Source: DASTDY01 sp035478375
GTDB taxonomy: Bacteria; Patescibacteriota; Saccharimonadia; Saccharimonadales; EFPC-124
NCBI GenBank assembly: GCA_035478375.1
Contig: DATIJQ010000041.1
Span: 1-10,919 of the forward strand
Length of the DNA: 10,919 nt
Reading direction: 5' to 3'
In this document: in pieces, positions 6,827-10,919 of the stretch
Position numbering within the stretch: the first letter of the stretch is position 1
How the letters are laid out: each line of letters begins with the position of its first letter
The notes under the pieces: model-generated
Database searches by the model: none
The model's input: only the letters and a program-made list of their open reading frames with translations
Told to the model about the DNA's origin: nothing
Made by a program: the position numbers and the translations under genes

Positions 6827-6832
6827 ATTATA
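6827..6832 (-). promoter_or_regulatory. Candidate -10 box upstream of the 581-residue gene
   Basis: A perfect TATAAT occurs on the minus strand 66 bases before the GTG start. There is no convincing -35 box and no TG extension. If used, the transcript would begin near 6820 and carry the 6786-6818 hairpin in its leader. Confidence 0.35.
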
Positions 6833-6918
6833 CCGTTGGGCCGGCTATTTACTAGGCTTAATGCGCCTAATTTTGCAGTAATTGGCATTTGGCATAGGCG
6901 ATGCACCAGCAAAGCGAC

Positions 6919-7320
6919 TCAGGATTCCTTGAGCATATCGGCGTGCCTATGGAATAATTTCCATTCGCCGTTTTCTGGGCGGAATAGTTCGGTCACTCGT
7001 AAATCCATAGGGACGAGCTTGCCGCTTTCTTTAATCTTGACCTTGGCGCGTTGTATGCCGGTCCAATAGGCGAGATCGTCGGTTGCGGCCATGTGCAAAA
7101 TTTCAAAGCTATTTTCGCCGCCGGCTGTAAACGTGGTTGCGGCCTTTTCGTTTACTTTGTTGACTGTATCGGCACCATTCACTACACTGCCGTTCGGGCC
7201 AAAAATACTTGCTGGCCCTTTGGTTACCGAAATTTCTACTAGAGGTTTAGCGTCGCCTTCTATAAAAGCTGTCGAAGACGTAAGGCGCTTCTTCATAAAA
7301 TTCTCAAAATTTTCTTGCAT
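6919..7320 (-). CDS. NTF2-like / SnoaL-type protein
   Basis: The product has 133 residues. The ATG at 7320 is preceded by GGGAGGA with ideal spacing. The C-terminal half has the pattern of the NTF2-like superfamily (SnoaL_3/DUF4440-type): a strand with LAYWTGIQRAKV (83-94), then MDLRVTELFRPENGEWKLFH (105-124) and RHAD (125-128). The N-terminal helices include a FEGD-like segment (FIEGDAKPLVEI, 19-30) and a GPxG loop. The length fits a single cone-shaped domain. Members range from isomerases and hydrolases to stress or binding proteins, so the substrate cannot be named. It has no signal peptide. A possible TATGAT -10 box at 7344-7349 overlaps the end of the upstream phosphatase fragment; its -35 is poor. 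The 6786-6818 hairpin may terminate it. Confidence 0.85.
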   Translation of the reverse strand: MQENFENFMKKRLTSSTAFIEGDAKPLVEISVTKGPASIFGPNGSVVNGADTVNKVNEKAATTFTAGGENSFEILHMAATDDLAYWTGIQRAKVKIKESGKLVPMDLRVTELFRPENGEWKLFHRHADMLKES

Positions 7321-7344
7321 AAATTCCTCCCTTTATATAGCGTA

Positions 7345-7533
7345 TCATAAATGCAAACATCGGTCGGTAAGATATATGGCGAGTAGTGTGGAGTGCCACG
7401 GAGGCGTCAGTAGCTCGCCCGCGCGTCCCATTTGTGCCTTACCGTTGTCGGTCAATGCCGTGTCAGGTCGACTCCGTATGCCAGCCGCTAAGTCAAACGT
7501 CTCGCCGTGGCGGCCGTAATAAAGTACTCGCAT
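7345..7533 (-). pseudogene. Truncated histidine phosphatase (phosphoglycerate mutase-like) fragment
   Basis: A 62-codon frame starts at ATG 7533 with AAGGA five bases upstream. The opening MRVLYYGRHGETFDLAAG contains the RHGE catalytic signature of the histidine phosphatase superfamily, and TALTDNGKAQ (25-34) is the usual second block. After GRAGELL (36-42) the similarity stops, and the tail (TPPWHSTLLAIYLTDRCLHL) looks like random translation. Full members have roughly 150-200 residues or more, with a second catalytic His, the SP-x-RAxQTA block and an acidic residue, all missing here. A deletion or rearrangement has therefore removed the 3' two thirds, and the NTF2-like gene now begins 25 bases beyond the fragment. 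It is almost certainly inactive. Confidence 0.75.
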
Positions 7534-7586
7534 TTACATCCTTATCTCCGACGTGCGTACGACCCGTGATGATGGCGTGGGGCCAG

Positions 7587-7595
7587 TGATATAAT
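7587..7595 (+). promoter_or_regulatory. Orphan extended -10 promoter sequence facing right
   Basis: The plus strand carries TGATATAAT, identical to the extended -10 elements of the 169-residue and cysteine-rich genes. No plus-strand gene follows: 7600-7725 holds only the 14-bp hairpin. It could drive a short RNA of roughly 80 bases ending at that hairpin, be the scar of a lost cassette, or be chance. Confidence 0.35.
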
Positions 7596-7634
7596 AACAA
7601 ATTTGGCAAGTCAGGCGGCGGCCTTGAATAATTG

Positions 7635-7680
7635 TAAAATAAGGTCTGTAGCCGCGCTAGACTCAACGCGGCTACAGACC
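7635..7680 (-). terminator. Intrinsic terminator of the Gfo/Idh/MocA gene
   Basis: GGTCTGTAGCCGCG (7643-7656) and CGCGGCTACAGACC (7667-7680) form a perfect 14-bp stem with a ten-base loop. On the minus strand it is followed by the U-rich TTATTTTAC. It lies 45 bases past the stop of the oxidoreductase gene in the correct direction. Confidence 0.8.
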
Positions 7681-7725
7681 AACAGGGCTATGCTGGGAAT
7701 GCGCTCACGGAACTTGCTCGGCGAG

Positions 7726-8820
7726 TTAAGCCGAAGGAATCCGCCTGCCAATAACCTCCGCCGCGGCAGACCGCAGCTCTATGAGTGCCCTATTACGATC
7801 CAGGGAATCCAAAAGTTTCACGCCGTCCAAAAGTGGAGTCCGGGGCTCTAGCGCTCGCCGTACGATAAACTCTACAAAAAAACGCCGTGGGTCATCTGGT
7901 ATTGTTTTAGTGCGCTCTACCTGATTGTGAGCATCATAAAAATAGAGCTCCCCACCCGCTCCTCGTGAATTATGGGACGGGAACGCTGGTTCAGTATCAA
8001 GCTCAACGTAAGAGCCGTCAGCATAGTTCAGCCGAATTTTGCGAGTGCGGGGCGGATCGTCGTGAGCCTGCATAGTGCCATGCCGATCCATGACAAATGC
8101 GCCCAAACCTTGCGAAACCGTGTACGCAACACCTCCAAACATAAATCGGGCAAAGCTGCCGTCGTTATTAGGCACGCCTTGCACGTCACGATAGTATTCG
8201 TTCACGCAGCATTCTGGCAAGCTGAGTACGTGGTCAGCAAACCGTGACGCTACACCATGCAAATGCGGGAACTCAATCGCAAAGACCTTAAGCCCGCCAT
8301 GTTCGTTAGCCAATCGACGTTTTTTAGACGACCATACATTAACCTCAGTTAGCGGCTTCGCTTTAGCCAAAAGAAGTAGTTCCGCCACACTGTACATAAA
8401 ATGATACGGTTCGTTCACTACGGTAAGTGGCTGAAGCTGATCGCCGACCGACCGATACCACTGAAGATCCTCTACTGAGACGCCAAGCGGTTTTTCAAGT
8501 ACAAACAGTCGAGGCAGCTCAGGGAGCTTATTTAACACTTCGCGGAGAGCAGGCACGTGTTGTTCCGACGAAACGGCAATAATTACGACGTCAAAACGCT
8601 GCTTTGAGGGAAACGTATCGACAAATACGACACGCTTTTGCTCCGCGCCTTTTACCAGATTGGTAAATCGACGCTGGAGTGCAACTGGCTTGCGATCGTA
8701 AAAGGTGACGTGGGTTTCTGCCGCGGCAGACAGGAGCGAGTCGTCGAGTAGTTGCTGACCGTACATTCCTTGGCTGGCATTGGCGCCAACAATCAGGATT
8801 TTTACCTGATATTCACCCAT
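7726..8820 (-). CDS. Gfo/Idh/MocA-family NAD(P)-dependent oxidoreductase
   Basis: The product has 364 residues, the normal length for this family of sugar and inositol dehydrogenases. The N-terminal Rossmann half begins VKILIVGANASQGMYG (6-21), a glycine-rich nucleotide loop of slightly unusual form, and ends with VLEKPLG (107-113), whose K110 is the expected catalytic lysine. The C-terminal half contains EFPHLHGVASRF (183-194), fitting the region of the catalytic histidine, and a beta-sheet with FMFGGVAYTV (226-235). LLDSLDRNRALIEL (336-349) matches the usual final helix. The substrate is unknown; sugars, including nucleotide sugars for surface polysaccharides, are typical. The ATG at 8820 has no ribosome-binding site, and a TATACT box ends six bases before it, so the message may be leaderless. 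It is a single-gene unit between two hairpins. Confidence 0.9.
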   Translation of the reverse strand: MGEYQVKILIVGANASQGMYGQQLLDDSLLSAAAETHVTFYDRKPVALQRRFTNLVKGAEQKRVVFVDTFPSKQRFDVVIIAVSSEQHVPALREVLNKLPELPRLFVLEKPLGVSVEDLQWYRSVGDQLQPLTVVNEPYHFMYSVAELLLLAKAKPLTEVNVWSSKKRRLANEHGGLKVFAIEFPHLHGVASRFADHVLSLPECCVNEYYRDVQGVPNNDGSFARFMFGGVAYTVSQGLGAFVMDRHGTMQAHDDPPRTRKIRLNYADGSYVELDTEPAFPSHNSRGAGGELYFYDAHNQVERTKTIPDDPRRFFVEFIVRRALEPRTPLLDGVKLLDSLDRNRALIELRSAAAEVIGRRIPSA

Positions 8821-8826
8821 GATGTA

Positions 8827-8851
8827 AGTATACTAAATCAAGGCTTAGTAT
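8827..8851 (-). promoter_or_regulatory. Leaderless promoter overlapped by a dyad
   Basis: On the minus strand TATACT (8827-8832) ends six bases before the ATG at 8820, placing transcription start at the A of the start codon. ATACTAA (8830-8836) and TTAGTAT (8845-8851) form a perfect 7-bp inverted repeat with eight bases between, overlapping the -10 box. This is the layout of an operator for a dimeric repressor. No clear -35 box was found. Confidence 0.4.
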
Positions 8852-8959
8852 CGTTTGATTTTATAATTACTATTGAAAATAATAGGCTTGGCCAATTTAT
8901 CCCAGTCAGGACTGCCGTTAAATACGCTTTTTCGGTCGACATTTTGCGCGCAGCAAAAT

Positions 8960-8999
8960 GACCAGGCCCCACTGTGTTAGTGGGGCCTTTATGTTGGTC
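8960..8999 (-). terminator. Nested hairpin at the end of the cysteine-rich gene
   Basis: GGCCCCAC (8965-8972) and GTGGGGCC (8980-8987) form a perfect 8-bp stem with a seven-base loop. GACCA (8960-8964) and TGGTC (8995-8999) can extend it and overlap the TGA stop of the cysteine-rich gene. The T-tract is weak on both strands. A second small hairpin (ATTTTGC/GCAAAAT, 8941-8959) lies just beyond. Confidence 0.55.
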
Positions 9000-9228
9000 A
9001 GATCGTCGACGACGGTGGGCAGCAGTTGCTGCATTCGCCAGCCTGCCGGAGCCGGGCGTTGCACCCGTCACTCTGGCAGTACCAGACGAAAGGTTGCGCA
9101 TACGCCTCGGGCACACAGCAGGCATAGGAACATGGTCCCGAATCCGTGAAGTAGCCCGGGCAAGACTCGACGTAGCCGTTTGGCACAAAGCCCTCGGCGT
9201 CGGGCAGAATGGTTACCGGTATCGTCAT
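8998..9228 (-). CDS. Small cysteine-rich protein, unknown function
   Basis: The product has 76 residues and starts at ATG 9228; AGGAGG (9241-9246) lies 12 bases upstream. Nine cysteines fall at 23, 33, 37, 38, 51, 56, 66, 69 and 70, including CC pairs at 37-38 and 69-70 and a CxxCC at 66-70. Aromatic and proline residues lie between them (FVWYC, 47-51). There is no signal peptide or membrane helix. Zinc binding is possible from the CxxxCC and CxxCC pairs; a disulfide-knotted structure is the alternative if it is exported by another route. No family is recognised. Good ribosome-binding site, own promoter with operator-like dyad and a terminator-like hairpin make the gene credible despite its size. 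Promoter style links it to the 169-residue gene. Confidence 0.7.
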   Translation of the reverse strand: MTIPVTILPDAEGFVPNGYVESCPGYFTDSGPCSYACCVPEAYAQPFVWYCQSDGCNARLRQAGECSNCCPPSSTI

Positions 9229-9229
9229 T

Positions 9230-9246
9230 AGAGGTTTTCACCTCCT
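9230..9246 (-). promoter_or_regulatory. Hairpin that holds the ribosome-binding site of the cysteine-rich gene
   Basis: In the minus-strand leader GAGGT-GAAA-ACCTC forms a 5-bp stem with a GNRA-type tetraloop (a G-U pair can add one more). The 5' arm contains part of the AGGAGG Shine-Dalgarno. Folding would mask the site, so translation may be controlled; folding could also shorten the 12-base spacing to the ATG. Confidence 0.45.
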
Positions 9247-9260
9247 CGCGTAAGAGCAAT

Positions 9261-9294
9261 CTAACTAGCATATTATATCATAATTGCTAGTTAG
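9261..9294 (-). promoter_or_regulatory. Extended -10 promoter inside a 10-bp inverted repeat (operator)
   Basis: CTAACTAGCA (9261-9270) and TGCTAGTTAG (9285-9294) form a perfect 10-bp inverted repeat. The 14 bases between contain TGATATAAT on the minus strand (-10 hexamer at 9272-9277). A dimeric regulator bound here would cover the promoter of the cysteine-rich gene. Transcription would start near 9265, giving a leader of about 37 bases. Confidence 0.65.
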
Positions 9295-9411
9295 GTACAA
9301 GGGCTGTAGCTGTATGAGTTTTAATGTGAGCTGGTCTTGCTTAAATCAAATAAAAAATTTCACCCCGTTTACAGAGGTATGTTTTGACGATAAATTTTTG
9401 GCAGAGCCTTC

Positions 9412-9431
9412 AGTTCGATGACCGAACTTTT
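9412..9431. other. Small hairpin in the 9295-9495 A/T-rich gap
   Basis: AGTTCG (9412-9417) and CGAACT (9423-9428) form a 6-bp stem with a five-base loop, followed on the plus strand by TTTT. It lies 65 bases past the stop of the ATPase gene and could be a weak bidirectional terminator. Nothing else is supported in this gap of about 200 bases. Confidence 0.3.
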
Positions 9432-9495
9432 GTAGAGCCACTAAAGCTACAATTGAGTATCAATCGTATACAAAACATTTTAAAAAGCTGAGCAA

Positions 9496-10919
9496 TCAGT
9501 ATTTGTAAGTCGAAACTGGTTGAGTCTTTATGTAGGCAATGTCACGCTTAATCCTTTTGCTGCCCTCGCGCCATGCTTCCAAAACTTCAGGAATGTCATT
9601 TGCTACCCCGATACTGCTGTCGAATATGTCATCGAGGTAATTGAGGAATTGCTCTGTTCTATCCAGCCTTATATCAAGAGGAAGGCCAGGGACGAGAATT
9701 TTTTCTTGTGCATCCTTGCCAAATATCGGAGTGTCAACGGATACTGCATCGACATACGCAAACATGTTATACAAGATTTTTATATAACAAACACCAGAGG
9801 AAGTAGGACGCACTAAGTTAGACTTATTAGCGGCTACATCAATCAGCACTCTATCGTTTGTCTCTACTAGTTTATTTAGAATGGCGCCCGCGAAACATGC
9901 ATCGATTTGATCCGGCAGATATCCTAAAACCTGCAATTTGTCATACAAAAAGTCAACGTTTATAAAACCCTTACTGCGGTTACTATTTTTCGATTCCCTA
10001 TCGAGAAGAATGAGTAGGGTGAACAGTAGAAAGTGTTCCTTGGCATCGTCGGTGTTGACGGTGAAGATATTTTTAATCATTGATGTCTTGGGGTCATAAT
10101 ATTGGTTTTCACCATATATGACCGCGCGCAGAAACTCGTGCAGAGGGATCTTATAATAACCTCCCTCACTATATATTCTCAATATCTTTTCCGTATTAAT
10201 ATGGCCACTTCCAAAGAAGTCCTTAACCATGTCTATGGCTTGTCTTACGTTGCCGCTCGCAACATTTTCAATGAATGCCATTAAGTCAGGGTTGTCCTTC
10301 AGAGATGAAATCATAACATTCAAAAGGTTACTGAGCTGGGTAAGCTTGAGATCGGTATCGCTTAAACTAGGCACACTAACTTCTCCGCTAGCCAGTTTCA
10401 GACCAAATTGAAGTCTTTTTTGAAGCACCTGGCTCATATTTGGCGGGTCAATTGTAAACGCCTTGGCATGATAGGCCTTAAGTACACCCTCTTGGTTCGA
10501 AATTGCAAACGTTTCGGGACGCAGACTAACGAAAACAGTAACTGGCCAAGTTTCTGCAATTTGCTCGGCCAGGAGGAAGACCTCTTGCTGGTCTTCTGTA
10601 TTTCTTTGGTCGCAATTATCCAGAAAAATAACGATGTGCTTACCCGTACTCTCAATGTACTTGACAGCGCTCTTGATATGACTCGCTTTATCGTTCTGCA
10701 ACGCAATCAAGAAATCGATCTCGCGCCTTTTAAACTCCTGTTCATCCGAGACTCTCAGACTCTTATTGACACCATTGGAGAAGCGTTTTAGCTCCATTCT
10801 ATACATCATTCTTACGAAATCGTCTTCATACATATCTAGGCCGTAGTCATCGCGAATGATATTAATAATCTCATCGACGACGGCATCCTTAACACTTCTC
10901 TCAAGGATCGCTCGTGAGC
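9496..10919 (-). CDS. AAA+/STAND-like ATPase, N-terminus beyond window
   Basis: The frame is open to the right edge: 28 full codons precede the Met at 10833 without a stop, so the true start and the Walker A loop lie outside. Counting from that Met, HIVIFLDNCD (66-75) is a Walker B strand, VTVFVSLRPETF (98-109) fits sensor 1 with a conserved-looking Arg, and SGNVRQAIDMV (193-203) looks like the sensor-2/GNxR helix of AAA+ and STAND proteins. Residues about 265-335 (FINVDFLYDKL, then ILNKLVETND) resemble a winged helix. The remaining C-terminus is helical and of no known type; it ends in TYKY. Such ATPases often act as switches in signalling or antiphage defence, with an effector at one end; here the effector end is not visible. 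The gene is clearly more A/T-rich than its neighbours, which suggests horizontal acquisition. Confidence 0.8.
   Translation of the reverse strand, partial: SRAILERSVKDAVVDEIINIIRDDYGLDMYEDDFVRMMYRMELKRFSNGVNKSLRVSDEQEFKRREIDFLIALQNDKASHIKSAVKYIESTGKHIVIFLDNCDQRNTEDQQEVFLLAEQIAETWPVTVFVSLRPETFAISNQEGVLKAYHAKAFTIDPPNMSQVLQKRLQFGLKLASGEVSVPSLSDTDLKLTQLSNLLNVMISSLKDNPDLMAFIENVASGNVRQAIDMVKDFFGSGHINTEKILRIYSEGGYYKIPLHEFLRAVIYGENQYYDPKTSMIKNIFTVNTDDAKEHFLLFTLLILLDRESKNSNRSKGFINVDFLYDKLQVLGYLPDQIDACFAGAILNKLVETNDRVLIDVAANKSNLVRPTSSGVCYIKILYNMFAYVDAVSVDTPIFGKDAQEKILVPGLPLDIRLDRTEQFLNYLDDIFDSSIGVANDIPEVLEAWREGSKRIKRDIAYIKTQPVSTYKY

Noticed and set aside
7345..7533. Intact small phosphatase
   Set aside because: The second catalytic histidine and the SP-x-RAxQTA region are absent, so a functional enzyme is not credible.
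7603..7851. 82-residue plus-strand frame after the orphan -10 box
   Set aside because: It starts at TTG without a ribosome-binding site, runs through the 14-bp terminator stem and overlaps the end of the oxidoreductase gene.
9068..9271. 67-residue minus-strand frame overlapping the cysteine-rich gene
   Set aside because: It would start upstream of the Shine-Dalgarno, inside the operator region, and its product is Arg-rich without pattern; the ATG at 9228 fits better.
1..10919. CRISPR array, tRNA, rRNA or insertion sequence
   Set aside because: No regularly spaced direct repeats, no cloverleaf or rRNA-like stretch, and no transposase or terminal inverted repeats were seen; the NVTN repeat at 1212-1256 is coding.
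1..10919. UGA recoded to glycine as in Absconditabacteria/Gracilibacteria
   Set aside because: TGA ends the 3666-4262, 8998-9228 and 9496 genes at natural protein ends and is not found inside the convincing coding regions.

Overview
The window looks like chromosomal DNA from a small-genome bacterium of the Patescibacteria/CPR type, possibly Saccharibacteria. This is inferred from overall style: large membrane-anchored surface proteins built from repeats and beta-rich modules, many short solitary genes with no recognisable relatives, almost no core metabolism, and TGA used as an ordinary stop, which argues against the recoded CPR lineages. No rRNA, tRNA or universal marker gene is present, so the assignment is tentative. 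Most genes lie on the minus strand; only one two-gene unit at 3041-4262 is on the plus strand.

Left part (1-2734): a two-gene cell-surface locus. A 275-residue secreted membrane protein is followed by the start of a very large single-pass surface protein that runs off the left edge. The first ends in a two-helix hairpin whose polar loop resembles ATP synthase subunit c. The second carries tail-fibre-like repeats and a jelly-roll-like module. From 2741 to 3040 there is no intact gene, only a possible ORF remnant and the promoter of the plus-strand unit. That unit (3041-4262) encodes two tandem, diverged paralogous helical proteins of unknown function and ends in a good intrinsic terminator.

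Middle part (4288-7680): a 169-residue protein that may have a BECR-type RNase fold; a 581-residue anchored extracellular protein with a ZU5-like N-terminal module; an NTF2/SnoaL-like protein; and a histidine phosphatase gene cut off after its first third. GC-rich hairpins separate most of these, so they appear to be independent transcription units.

Right part (7643-10919): a Gfo/Idh/MocA-family oxidoreductase with a dyad over its promoter; a 76-residue protein with nine cysteines and an elaborate control region (10-bp inverted repeat around the -10 box, ribosome-binding site inside a small hairpin); and a more A/T-rich AAA+/STAND-like ATPase that runs off the right edge and may have been acquired by transfer.

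The 169-residue and cysteine-rich genes share the ten-base extended -10 sequence TGATATAATA, and a third copy at 7587 faces a gap with no gene. The genes do not form one pathway. Common themes are surface display, small solitary cassettes and possible conflict or defence functions (nuclease-like protein, STAND-like ATPase). None of these functions is proven by sequence alone.
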